A stretch of DNA of 64,000 nt from Azolla caroliniana (GCA_043228905.1 JBHGNT010000011.1:8060001-8124000); one strand, 5' to 3'. Counted from the stretch's first letter, positions 52,212-62,691 are shown. The notes: generated from the letters alone by a model not told the origin. Made by a program: numbers and translations.

Positions 52212-54032
52212 GTGGGGTAATTCTTTTCGGCAATAGAGAGGTTGCGGCTGCCATAATACACCAGGCAATACCAGTTCGGAGGCATTTTCTGCATCAGTGT
52301 GCTGCCGATGGCTATGTTAGAAGTGTCCACAAACATGTGGAAGGGCTGCGACTAATCAGGCGGTTGCACGATCGGTGCCTGTGAGAGCATCACTTTGAGA
52401 GATCGGTACGCCTCGTCCTCTCGTTCTGTCCATTGGAATGGAACCTTCTGGATCGTGGCATGCAAGGGTGTCGCAAAGTCGGCTAGGTAGCGTAGCATGC
52501 GACTGTGCCACCGAATCTGTCCCAAGAATCTACTGAGTGCTTTCGCTGTTGTTGGGGCCGGAGCATTTAGAATAGCGTGCACCTTGCCGGATCCACGAAT
52601 ATACCATCACAACTGACAATATGACCGAGTAAGGCACTACTAGATACGTAAAAAACACATTTTGTTGGGTTTAAGGTGAGTCGTGCCTGTCGACATCGTT
52701 CGAGACAAAGGTGTAGATGTCCGAGGTGCTGGCTCTGTTGTCCATACACGACAAAATCGTTGAGGAATCCTTGCATAAAAGCGGGGATGTACTCATCAAA
52801 AATCTTGGCAATTATGCATTGAAAAGTGGTCGGTGCCGTTTGTAACCGAACATCATTACGACTACTACAAATACCCCCCACTCGGTGACAAAAGAGGTTT
52901 TTTCTTGATTGTTAGGGTGCATTCGGATCTGGTTGTAGCCACTGAAACTGTCTAAGAAACTATAACATTCGTGGCCTACTACCGCATCAAGGACGTCGTC
53001 CGTGAAGTGAAGAGGAGGCATCTGTGATCGTGACCGCTTTGAGTTTACAGTAGTTCACGCACACTCGGATTTGCCCATTCTTTTTCAGCACGACGACAAT
53101 CGAGCTTAACCAGGTTGCCCTTTCTACTGGCCAAATGAACCCTACGTGGAGGAGTTTGTTGATTTCCTCTTTTACCTTTGCTGGGTAATTCAGGTTCATC
53201 TGGTAGTGACGTTGTTGTACCAGTTATGCATCATGTTGGAGGTGAATTTGGTGTTGATAATATTGGGGGTCTAACCCCTTCATGTCACTATATGACCATG
53301 CGAAGACATCATGATACTCGATCAGCAACCTGATCAGAGTTGATCGTTCCTCAAAAGCCAAGGCTTTTGCGAATTTTAGTGTTCGGGGCTCGGTAGAAGA
53401 ACCGAGATTAATTTCCTCAAGTGTTGAGGCTTTTATGCACTGAGAGATGGCTAATTCGCGTTCGAGTGCATCGTGGGTGTGCCGTAACTCCTCGATCGAT
53501 TGCGGGTCGGGGTTGTGTGGAACAATGTGGTCTGTTGTTGTGATTTCAGATAGATATGGCTCTACGGTTGTGAGAACATCGATTTTGAATAGGGGGACCA
53601 TTGTGGGATGCTCGTCCAAGAAGGATTCCATCTCGTTGTTCGCGAGACCGTCAAGCATATGCACACCTTAAGCATATAACGGGTTGTTGTCGGGAGGCGT
53701 CGTGATGCGGTCCTCCGTGACGACTTGAACTTTGGTTTTCCCACAACGAAATGATATCATGTTGCGTTGCGAATGTTGCTTGATATTAGTTGTTCGCAGC
53801 CATGGACGTCTGAGTAATGACGGGTAAGCGCCAGGAGCGTCGAGTCGTAACATTATTGCGGACACTTTGAAGATGTGCCCACCGAGGATGAAATCAAGAT
53901 TTCGGATTAACCCTATTGGTCGAACTGATCGTGTATCTGCCATTCGAAGCGAAAACCGACATGGCTCTCATTGCATGATGCCCAGGTCGTGGCATGTTGC
54001 CTCACTGATAACATTCACTCCTGATCCGCCAT
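52212..54032 (-). pseudogene. pol: protease, RT and RNase H start of gypsy D
   Basis: 54032-53668: GGSGVNVISEATCHDLG (protease, joined across C to CIIDG), MADTRSVRPIGLIRNLDFIL, DAPGAYPSLLRRPWL. 53664-53224: linker ending DMKGLDPQYYQHQIHL. RT in three frames: 53199-52987 (VVLKKNGQIRVCVNYCKL), 53021-52812 (SFSGYNQIRMHPNNQEKTSF), 52881-52567 with FLNDFVVYG, where A has FLDDFAVYG: the first catalytic Asp is Asn. 52582-52352 thumb (ALSRFLGQIRWHSRMLRYLA), 52336 RNase H start FVDTSNIAIGSTLMQ. Confidence 0.88.
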
Positions 54033-54314
54033 TGTTATCTGTATAGGTGTACAGGAGGATAAAGTGTAATGTGTATGGTCTAAGGTGTTTAATGTATATG
54101 AGTGTGTTAGGATGAGTATGTGTTAGCACATGCACAATTATGTGCATGTGACAAGAATGTAACGGTCATATTATTAACCATTACATTATGTGCTATAAAA
54201 ACCCATTATGGGGCACATAATGAATATAGCTTTTCCCCACTCATTTTGGTCTCGTTCTTATTTTCACTCTCTCCTTCTCTCTCTCTAGGGGGATGAAGCC
54301 ACCACCCATCAACA
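54033..54314 (+). repeat. 5' LTR of C
   Basis: TGTTATCTGTATAGG...CATCAACA. TATA box CTATAAAAA at about 54193. Contains a GCACATGCACA...TGTGCATGTG inverted repeat (about 54125-54150). Confidence 0.9.
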
Positions 54315-56566
54315 CTTTGGCACGCCCGAACGGCCGACCTTCCTTTGAGAGGAAGTCTCTTTCTATGCCTCTCTCTCTCTCCCTCTCTATAGCATTTCTA
54401 TGTTTGTCGGTGGTTGCGTGTATGCCTATGTGTGTGGGTGTATGCTGCTGCAAATGAAACCTAAAGCCAAGCAACGACACATGGTGCGTAAAGCTCCCAT
54501 CCCCCCCCCCCCTCTTCATCACGATTCCTGAGAAAGAAGTCTCTCTCCCTCTCCCATAATATCTCTCTGTGTCTCTCTTGCTCGCTATTTGTGAATCGTG
54601 TGTGTCGAGATGGCCTGTCAAGGCTATGGCAAGCGAGCCAAAATCTCCTCCCCTTCCTTCTCCCTCTGCTCATCTTCCTCTGTATAGAAGGCCTTTAATG
54701 AAGATATGGGAAGAAGGAGACAACCGCCGTCGAGAGGAAGAAGTAAACCCTAGAATAGGGAAGAAAGGGCTGAGATCAGAGACTTTGCTCACCTCAGATG
54801 TAAGGCAATGTTGAGGTTTCTCAATACAGTTGCATCTCTGAAGAGTGTTGGCGACCACTCGAAGGTCCCCCATCGTGGCTTCAAGCTCAATCTCCATCCC
54901 CAACCCCATTAATGAATGACAGCTCGCTCCAAGAAGGATAGGGAAGCTCCAAGATAGCCACTCATTTTACCACCTAAGATCTAGCCCTGTCTGTCTCTCC
55001 TGAGATCGGACCACCATGCCATATGATGGAGACGAAGCAGAGAAGAAGGTGGCTGACCTTCCTCGCCTTCATCCAGAGTCTCTACGCTTTCAAGATGAAC
55101 ATCAGTTCCTCGCTCTGTGGTCCTCACCCTCATTAGGGCCATGACCATGGAGATGGCCATGAAGGGGCATCGTCTACTGCTGTTACAGGGGATCAAAGCT
55201 CAGAAAACGGTGTTTGGATGAGGAGCTTTGAGAGCATGCTAGGCGGGAACACCCATTAGCTTGATCCTCTGAAATTGATCCAATACATCAAAGAAGTTGC
55301 AGCCACATGGAGTCGAGAAGATATAGGGTGATTTGGTCTTATTGGCTGAAAAGTTGTGGAGCTCATTGATGGAGGGAAGGCTGTCAAAAGATGCAAGAAT
55401 CAGGAATGTGGACAGAAGACGTAGATAAGGCAATAGGGGCTCTAAATCAAGATCAGGGGCGAGCTAATGAAAATATGATGCATATATAAGGCCTAAGCAA
55501 TATCGAGATACATGGCCTGATATCCATCGCGGTGATGCAAATGGTCTAAACCAGAAGGCGAAATCTACGACTCATGGCAAACAATTGCCGCCGCCGCCGC
55601 CATATTTCTCCCGCCAGAATACGAAATTGGTAGAGATGAACGATGGAAGAAGAAAAAAGAGAAGTAGCACCAAAAGGAAACACTCGTTGAGAATAAGAAC
55701 AAGTAGAAATTGATGCGTGATTACAATTATTTCCTCATGCCTAGAAGATGCAAGTCATCCTATCCTATTCTCAACCCATTGTCTCCAAATTTATGAGTTT
55801 TCACCGGATAAGAGTTGCATGATGTGGTGTGTACACAGAGATATTCAAGCTTTTACCAACAAATCAGATTGCAGGGTCATGAACATTGGTGTGCCGGTCA
55901 TGGAATCACAGAAGATGAGAAGACATAGAGAGAAGGAAGCAGAAAGAAAGAAGGAGCAAAGTCAAATTCCAGAGAACTGGGAAAGACAACACATGAAGAT
56001 GAAGATTACATTGTCACAAATGAGCATATGAAGGAAATGAAGAAAGAAGACGACAGAGGAGAAGAAGAAAAGGAACAGAGACAAAAGAGAGATAGAAAAA
56101 GAAAACAAAAAGAGAGGGAATTGAGAATAATTTCAATATCTTGAGGGCTTATAGGTGAAATTTCAAAAAGATAAGGGTACTTAATATAATTTAGAAAAAA
56201 CTTGAGGGGTAGGACATAAAATTTTGGAAACGCAACTCATCACTACACATAGTAAGGAAGGAAAACATATCTATGTCTATATATACACACCCACATACAC
56301 CCACAATTATTGATAAACCTAAATGACGGTACCACAATGGATAAGATGATTGGTGTGCGATCCAATCATGCGATATTTTGACCGAACAAGAAGGTTTGGG
56401 TCAAGCTAGCTCCGATCGAAGTTATCGATCGTTCAACACTAATCTGGTCGAGGAATTTACGATCGTGAGAGAAGAGAAGACCAATGGAGTTCTGGTCAAG
56501 AAGGCTTTTTTTCATCAAGGGCTTGTGGGTCTGATGTGCAATGCATTGTCCCACAGGCATGCTAGG
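54315..56566. other. internal region of C, no polyprotein
   Basis: No retroviral-type coding on either strand. Antisense, 54909-54670 opens MGLGMEIELEATMGDLRVV, then a CATCTGAG/GTGAGC boundary near 54793-54806 that looks like an exon-intron junction. 55196-54981 and 55433-55239 are further short antisense frames, and a GCC repeat lies at 55591-55605. 56000-56240 is A-rich. The antisense pattern suggests a captured host gene fragment, unidentified. A 12-base C tract is at about 54500. Confidence 0.5.
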
Positions 56567-56901
56567 TGTTATCCGTATAAGTGTACGGGAGGATAAGGTG
56601 TAATGTGTATGGTCTAAGGTGTTTAATGTATATGAGTGTGTGAGGATGAGTATGTGTCAGCACATGCACAAATTTTGTGCATGTGACAAGAATGTAACGA
56701 TCTTTTTTTTGTAACGGTCATATTATTAACCGTTACATTATGTACTATAAAAACCCCTTATGGGGAACATAATGAATCTAGCTTTTCCCCTCTCATTTTG
56801 GTGTCGTTCTTATTTTCACTCTCTCCTTCTATCTCTCTCTATCATAACCCCCTCAGGAGGGGGGTGAAGCCATTCTAGGCTTCACTCCCCACCTGTCAAC
56901 A
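56567..56901 (+). repeat. 3' LTR of C
   Basis: TGTTATCCGTATAAG...CTGTCAACA. Longer than the 5' LTR by a T-tract insertion with duplicated GTAACG (about 56694-56715) and an extra CCCCTCAGGAGGGGGGTGAAG hairpin (about 56848-56870). Preceded by TCCCACAGGCATGCTAGG, an inverted primer-site-like motif. Confidence 0.9.
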
Positions 56902-57122
56902 ACCATCGATAATGCACCCGTTGATCTTGCAGCCTTTGATGATAGGTTTGATCGTCAGGTTCTGGGAATCCATTACTTGTGGTCCGGGTTCTAGCACTAT
57001 GAGGTGTACGGGTAGAGTAGTTGGTTCTTGGCTGGTAGTGAAAGATTGGATTGTACCCTTGAAGCATGGAAGCAACTACAACAATTTATGCAAAGGCATG
57101 GAGATTTGGCAGCTGGTGACTA
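56902..57122 (-). pseudogene. gag: gag end and protease start of gypsy D
   Basis: Minus strand: HKLL.LLPCFKGTIQSFTTS, VMDSQNLTIKPIIKGCKING, CIIDG, aligning with the A region before its protease (NLLQLVPRFRQVIED ... LVLHG.EIT.CIIDRGSG). It begins abruptly at the LTR end, so the primer site, leader and at least 300 residues of gag are deleted. It joins 54032 once C is removed. Confidence 0.75.
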
Positions 57123-57584
57123 TTACCGATTAGGAACACTGTCTACGGTCAGTCCTTCGACGTAGACCTCAAGGTGACTGTTTTGCAAGGAATGGTACCG
57201 TCGTACAGTAATACGTAATGGGATACTCTCTCGTATCCTAGTAGCGTATAAGGGAGACGGCTACAACCGAACTCCTTAGGAAGTGCATTAGTATCCGCAC
57301 TTATGCCTACACCCTTACGATTAACAATACGCAACAGAGAACAAAGAACACAATAGATAAAACCACAGATATGCACAAAAATCGGACAAGATAGTATTCT
57401 ATTAGAAAACGCTCATGCACCAAAATTACACGCTACCTTTTACAGAGGATTTCTGCCCTTTATATACATAGGGCCTATAGCCGTTCACGCTTCTCGTGTG
57501 AACCGTTACATGCGTTTCTTAGGCTTTACTATATTGTAATGCTTCTACACTTCTGTCTGTCGGTTACTATTCCGGCGGACAACA
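57123..57584 (-). repeat. LTR of the A/D family between D and K2
   Basis: Reverse complement of 112-574, about 90 percent similar by eye; it lacks the last few bases. TATA TATATAAAG on the minus strand (about 57456-57464), with the GTTCAC/GTGAAC inverted repeat kept. It could be the 5' LTR of D (gag remnant follows directly) or the 3' LTR of K2 (which ends at its start), or both ends fused by deletion. Confidence 0.82.
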
Positions 57585-58770
57585 CCTGGCACGCCTGTGA
57601 GACAGTGCCATGGCACGTCGGACTTATCCCTTTATTCTTCCTCCAAAATAGCCCGGATGTTTGGTTCCGCTCCGATGTCCTGGTCCGAGGACGATGTAGT
57701 GTCCATAGGCACATCGTTGTGTGGTTCCATGTCTTGTATTTGCTTGGTGGGGCTTTCGATGGCGTCAACATCTCCCTGTGTGGGCGGTTCAGGCTCTACT
57801 GGTTCAATGCCTTCCTCATTGAGTTTGTAGAAACCTCGGTCGTCTTTCCTTTGGTTCTCCTAGTCTGCCCGGTAGGTATGCAACTCCGTCGCTTGTGTTG
57901 CCCACGCCATCTAGCCTTTGTCTAGCGCCGCTTGTAATTGCGCCGTAAACCTCTCCCGATTTGTTTGAAGAAGTATGCGCACGTTGTCGGTTATTACTAA
58001 GCAACGGTTATGCGCTTCTTCCAGGGTTTTCTTGAGGTTTTCGATTTCTTGCTTACTGACCGCAGTCGCTTCCTCATAATTGCTCTTCATTCTTGCTCAT
58101 ATTTGAGATTCCTTCGAGTGTAATTCCCCCAGCTTGCCCATTTCGTTGTTCAAGCAATTTTCGACTTGATGCCTCACCTCCTGTTCCTGTACGAGCTGCT
58201 CATCATACCATGCTTTCTTCTTTTCCAATAACGCTCGGAGTCCTATGATCATGGTTTCCGACTTTTGCGCTTCCTCCCATAGTTTGGTGTTTTCTTCTTT
58301 CGTGCGGGTGTGCGCCGCTGCCTCCGCTTCGAGTTTCTCTTCAAGGGCCTTTACTGCCTTTCGGCCTTTGGCCTGGATGTCCTTTTCTCTGTCGGAGGAT
58401 TGACGAAGTTCGGAGCGGAGGCGATCAATCTCGGATTCCGCCAGCTGCACGTCCCTCTTTGCTTTTGAGGCGATGGTGATTTGGGCTTCAACCTCTTCTC
58501 TTAGGGACTAGGCCTCGGCGGTGTTGTCTGTTGGTTGAGATTCCTACTGCGTCGTAGTTGCATTCCATTCGAACTCCGCGATGCGTTCGTTGGCCTTTTG
58601 TAGCTCATCTTGGGTCTATTTAACCGTTTTCCAGACATTTTTGGTTTTAATCGCCATATCTTTGGCTCCAATATTGACCTTAGCCAGTTCCCTATGAACC
58701 TTGACGAGGGCCACGTTTAATGGGGGTAGTTCAATTCCCATTCGGCGTATACTGACATTCCGATGCCTGC
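57585..58770 (-). pseudogene. K2 coiled-coil part
   Basis: IELPPLNVALVKVHRELAKV, then a stop-broken heptad region and the open frame 58450-58097 (117 aa): EIDRLRSELRQSSDREKDIQ, ALEEKLEAEAAAHTRTKEEN, SETMIIGLRALLEKKKAWYD. Then KQEIENLKKTLEEAHNRCLV, KDDRGFYKLNEEGIEPVEPE and an acidic tail (DVPMDTTSSSDQDIGAEPNI) to 57640. Glu/Lys/Leu-rich throughout. About six stops. It matches K1 33418-32400 in order. Confidence 0.65.
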
Positions 58771-59507
58771 TGATAGGGTGTATAAGATAATAGATAGTTA
58801 TACACTATATGAGGGCTTGACCAAACCGATTAGATGGAGTTGAAAATCATAATATATTATATAGCTCTAGGTAATTATGATTAGAGAGTATAACTCAAGA
58901 AACTAAGAAAAAAGATAGAGAAAGCGAGCAAGAAATAAGAATGTTCTGATATTCCAACATCAAGAGAATACAAAGGAGACAAACTCCACATTAAAACCAA
59001 AGACCTTCCTCTTCTAAGACACTTCTTCCTAACACTCCTCATCCACTCTTTGGTCTTCACTCTTCGCCTCCTTCTCTTCGCCCCCTTCTCACTCATATTA
59101 CTTCTTCTTTTATAACCTTCCTCTTCTTATCCACGTTCATGCTATTTTTAGAAGCTTTTTATCTCCCTATTTTTAGCTATGACACATCAACCTTCTAATC
59201 GTCATATCTCCCTCATCCGATATCCAAATTAAGCGATTTAAAAAGCTATAGAAAGCTCTTTTTACAAGCTTTCTAATCCATATTTAAACGTGATATTTGG
59301 ATAAACAACGAGGGAGTTATGACCATTCTATTTTTACTGTTTTTTATAGTCTGCGTTTTCTCTTTTTACTTTTCTCTTGGTCTCGTACTTTTACTTTTGA
59401 CTTCTTCCCTAAGGTCTTAGTTCGTGTTCTTATCCTCAAAAGGTGAATTATCTATACTTTATATTCTCCTAATGTTCAATGGCTTAGATTCTAAAAACAC
59501 TTTCACA
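58771..59507 (-). repeat. 3' LTR of H
   Basis: TGATAGGGTG...TTTCACA, 737 bp. Minus-strand TATA GTTATAAAAG at about 59107-59116. A 71-codon frame (58881-59096) recurs in the other LTR and is a by-product. Confidence 0.95.
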
Positions 59508-59767
59508 TTTAGCCCTCCCCCTTGTTAGAGGCTAAGCCATTTATGGCGAAGCACTTATTGGCAGTACTTAACAAACAAAAGCTCTCTCGCCAATCTCTTG
59601 GCTATAGACAATGAGAGAGATATAATAAAAAGAAACAAACTATGTGAGTAAAACCCCCGCTAGTCGGTAGGAAAAACCTCACACTCCTAGACACACCCAC
59701 ACACACATTGACAATTCCATCATCATCTTTCTCCTTGTCAACACAAAGAAAGAGGTTACCACAATCA
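59508..59767 (-). promoter_or_regulatory. 3' leader and polypurine tract of H
   Basis: AAGGGGGAGGGCTAAA on the minus strand (59508-59523) abuts the LTR. The remaining about 240 bases are non-coding. Confidence 0.85.
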
Positions 59768-61894
59768 TTATGTCTTCGTTAACGCTCCAAAGACTAGTAG
59801 GGCCATGGGATACATCACTCTTGATAGCAGTAAGCATGTCAACATATAAATGAATCTTTCGAGCGAGCGCACCTTTTGCACAAATACTTTCAAAGCTTCA
59901 AGACTTGTCGGAATTGTCATCTTTGTAATTATGTTAATCTTTGAATCATCCACATGAAATCCTTTTTGGGACAACATATTGTCCACACTACCTTGTTTTG
60001 TATAAACAACCATTTTATCGACAATCTCATCTCGAGAAGGAAGTGAAAATTCATCTCGTTTGGTCGAATCATTCAAGGCTTTGAAATTGATCTCATTCTT
60101 CTTTGGAACCAAAACTATAGGTGACACACACCTCAAATCTTCCATCTTATAATTGGAACTTTCTTGTAACCATGCGTTGAACTCTTGCATAAATTCTTCC
60201 TTTTGTTCAACACTCAATTGCCGAAGCTTTGGGGAAATTGATACACTTTCCTTCAAGTTGATGTGGTATTTGTTGCAAGCTTCTCCTCTTATTCCAAAAC
60301 ACTTGATGAACACATCCTCCACTATGCTTGTGCAATGCACCACTCCACTATCTACTACAACCACCCTTGTTGAAGATGACCTACTAATAGGAATTCCTAC
60401 TTTGTTTACTACAAATTCAGAAATCAAGCTTACCCTAGCACCACTATCACCCAAGGCATCTTTGATGTGAACCCCTTTGATGGAGACAGGGATGATTGGA
60501 CGTATGTCCTTTCGATCTTCTACTCGCATGATCCCCACGTAATGCACGGTCTTTTGACTTTGGCAAATACTCACAAGCCTCCCCCACTCATTTTGTAATG
60601 TGGATGATAATTGGAGAAGTTGCGGCCATGTTATCCTTGGTCCACTCGATATCAATTCATGCTTCCGATTGAAAGATTCTACACCTTCTCCCATAGGAAT
60701 ATCCTTCATCTTTATCTTCCTTCTAGAGTGTCTCCTTCTCAATTTGTCCTCTTTCTCATTCTCCTTAGACTTCTTCTTTTGTCTTGAGTCACTAGATTCT
60801 CCTTCAACTTCTTTCTCCTTTTGCGAGGCTCTTGTCCTTTTCACAAGAGCTACTTCACAAGCACTATCACTATCATCAATAAAATTAAGAAGATTCACAT
60901 TATGAGGAATTGTAGGAACCTGAGTCATTGGAAGTGTTAGGGATTCGCCTCCTTCGACTCCATTGTTGATAGGTCGTTGTCCATTCCGTTGCACTTCATA
61001 CATGTCTCTTTCCATACCTCTTTGTTGTCGATGAGGACATCTTGTTGAGTGTCCCTCCTCTTGACAAGAATAACAAATTACACCTTGATGCCCTCTAGAG
61101 CCACCACCATCGGGAATAGTGTTGGAAATTGCTTGGGATTGTTGCAAGTGGGCCATCACTTCATCAAAGCGCCGATTCACCAACGCCATTGTATCTTGTT
61201 CACTCTTCACTTGTTCCACTTCTTGAGATATACTTGTTGGGTTTATTGTTGTGGTGGTATACACATTTGGAAACACTTGTCCACCATGCACAATTGAAGA
61301 TAAGGCTTGAAAGTTGGCACGAGGCATCAAATTTGCACCCAAAGCCGTCATTTGGGGATCCCCCATGGAACTCATCATCTTCACTTGTCGATCATAATCT
61401 TGACAAACTTGGAGAAGAGCTTGAAAAGTCGTTGGATCCTTCAAGCTTGCCTCCAAACGGAAATGCCTATCAAGGCCCACCTTAAATTGTTCTATCTTAA
61501 ACCACTCATCTTCGGTGCCACCACGAAGACGAATCCACGTCGTCCACAATTCTTGGAAATTTCGTTCATACTCTAAAAAACCAAAAGGTGATTCCATCTT
61601 TAGTTGAAAAAGCTCCTCCCTTACCTCAGTTGCACTTTTCCATTGAATATATCTTGTACGAAATTGATGCACCAATAATTGATATTCTCCTTGTTCATTT
61701 TGCGGAAGAGAGTCATACCAATCTCGAGCACGACCATAGAATGTAGCTACCAACAAGGGCAACTTTTCGTTGTCGGTGATGCGTCCAATAGATATGGCAT
61801 GATGCTCAAAGCATGCCAAAAAGGCACCAGCATCTTGTGTTCTTTCACCCGAAAATGCAAATTGCATAGCTAAGTTAATGTAATATAGTAACAC
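59768..61894 (-). CDS. Gag-protease-truncated RT polyprotein of H, 708 aa
   Basis: Starts 60 bases after the LTR. Residues about 10-175: gag capsid domain (LPLLVATFYGRARDWYDSLP, FGFLEYERNFQELW). About 274-288: zinc knuckle CYSCQEEGHSTRC, with three instead of four residues between His and the last Cys. About 370-410: Lys/Glu-rich. About 478-500: retropepsin ALGDSGARVSLIS (D-S-G present). About 590-610: RT start SPIVLVPKKNE. After DEIVDKM the palm and the YxDD box are gone; thumb-like GFHVDDSKINIITKMTIP and FVQKVRSLERFIYML follow at about 640-680. It could make particles and cut Gag but not copy or integrate. The frame stays open across the RT deletion. Confidence 0.92.
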   Translation of the reverse strand: MLLYYINLAMQFAFSGERTQDAGAFLACFEHHAISIGRITDNEKLPLLVATFYGRARDWYDSLPQNEQGEYQLLVHQFRTRYIQWKSATEVREELFQLKMESPFGFLEYERNFQELWTTWIRLRGGTEDEWFKIEQFKVGLDRHFRLEASLKDPTTFQALLQVCQDYDRQVKMMSSMGDPQMTALGANLMPRANFQALSSIVHGGQVFPNVYTTTTINPTSISQEVEQVKSEQDTMALVNRRFDEVMAHLQQSQAISNTIPDGGGSRGHQGVICYSCQEEGHSTRCPHRQQRGMERDMYEVQRNGQRPINNGVEGGESLTLPMTQVPTIPHNVNLLNFIDDSDSACEVALVKRTRASQKEKEVEGESSDSRQKKKSKENEKEDKLRRRHSRRKIKMKDIPMGEGVESFNRKHELISSGPRITWPQLLQLSSTLQNEWGRLVSICQSQKTVHYVGIMRVEDRKDIRPIIPVSIKGVHIKDALGDSGARVSLISEFVVNKVGIPISRSSSTRVVVVDSGVVHCTSIVEDVFIKCFGIRGEACNKYHINLKESVSISPKLRQLSVEQKEEFMQEFNAWLQESSNYKMEDLRCVSPIVLVPKKNEINFKALNDSTKRDEFSLPSRDEIVDKMVVYTKQGSVDNMLSQKGFHVDDSKINIITKMTIPTSLEALKVFVQKVRSLERFIYMLTCLLLSRVMYPMALLVFGALTKT

Positions 61895-61937
61895 AATTAA
61901 ATGATAACTTCTCTTCCTATACGGAAAGGATCGACCC

Positions 61938-61954
61938 TCCCTGGAGCGCCAAAA
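61938..61954 (-). promoter_or_regulatory. primer binding site of H
   Basis: TTTTGGCGCTCCAGGGA on the minus strand directly after the LTR. Unlike the TGGCACGCC and GTGAACC sites of the other gypsy elements here. Confidence 0.65.
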
Positions 61955-62691
61955 TGATAGGGTGTATAAGATAATAGATAGTTATACACTATATGAGGGC
62001 TTGACCAAACCGATTAGATGGAGTTGAAAATCATAATATATTATATAGCTCTAGGTAATTATGATTAGAGAGTATAACTCAAGAAACTAAGAAAAAAGAT
62101 AGAGAAAGCGAGCAAGAAATAAGAATGTTCTGATATTCCAACATCAAGAGAATACAAAGGAGACAAACTCCACATTAAAACCAAAGACCTTCCTCTTCTA
62201 AGACACTTCTTCCTAACACTCCTCATCCACTCTTTGGTCTTCACTCTTCGCCTCCTTCTCTTCGCCCCCTTCTCACTCATATTACTTCTTCTTTTATAAC
62301 CTTCCTCTTCTTATCCACGTTCATGCTATTTTTAGAAGCTTTTTATCTCCCTATTTTTAGCTATGACACATCAACCTTCTAATCGTCATATCTCCCTCAT
62401 CCGATATCCAAATTAAGCGATTTAAAAAGCTATAGAAAGCTCTTTTTACAAGCTTTCTAATCCATATTTAAACGTGATATTTGGATAAACAACGAGGGAG
62501 TTATGACCATTCTATTTTTACTGTTTTTTATAGTCTGCGTTTTCTCTTTTTACTTTTCTCTTGGTCTCGTACTTTTACTTTTGACTTCTTCCCTAAGGTC
62601 TTAGTTCGTGTTCTTATCCTCAAAAGGTGAATTATCTATACTTTATATTCTCCTAATGTTCAATGGCTTAGATTCTAAAAACACTTTCACA
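61955..62691 (-). repeat. 5' LTR of H
   Basis: 737 bp, same sequence as 58771-59507 in every block I compared. TATA near 62291-62300 on the minus strand. Confidence 0.95.

Larger units (their letters stand above)
54033..56901 (+). mobile_element. non-autonomous LTR element C, target duplication ATGGY
   Basis: 2869 bp, plus strand, LTRs 282 and 335 bp (TGTTATC...TCAACA). The flanks GCCAT (54028-54032) and ACCAT (56902-56906) match at four of five. It splits the protease active site of D between Asp-Gly and Gly-Ser-Gly. The internal 2.25 kb encode no gag or pol. Primer-site core TGGCACGCC at 54318. Confidence 0.9.
48776..57584 (-). mobile_element. Ty3/gypsy element D, split by L and C
   Basis: Minus strand relative of A. 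Order on the minus strand: LTR (57584-57123), gag C-terminal remnant and protease start (57122-56902), [C], protease to RNase H (54032-52212), [L], RNase H end to integrase (50406-48776). Removing C and L restores the frame at both joints (CIIDG-GSGVNVIS and EKNYP-TTEREAL). Most of gag and the primer site are deleted and no 3' LTR was recognised. Catalytic positions are hit in RT and integrase. Confidence 0.85.
58771..62691 (-). mobile_element. young non-autonomous gypsy H, target duplication CCTGC
   Basis: 3921 bp, minus strand, two LTRs of 737 bp that I read as identical, CCTGC at 58766-58770 and 62692-62696. Primer-site-like TTTTGGCGCTCCAGGG follows the 5' LTR; polypurine tract AAGGGGGAGGGCTAAA precedes the 3' LTR. 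One open frame of 708 codons with gag, zinc knuckle, protease and a gutted RT; no RNase H or integrase. The ends, signals and single frame are those of a recently mobile element. Confidence 0.95.

Noticed and set aside
57539-57925. 128-codon plus-strand frame over the K2 end
   Set aside because: Opposite strand to the K2 reading, crosses the LTR boundary, no similarity to anything recognised.
58881-59096. 71-codon Arg/Lys-rich frame, repeated at 62065-62280
   Set aside because: It lies inside both identical LTRs of H, antisense to nothing known, and its repetition only reflects the LTR duplication.
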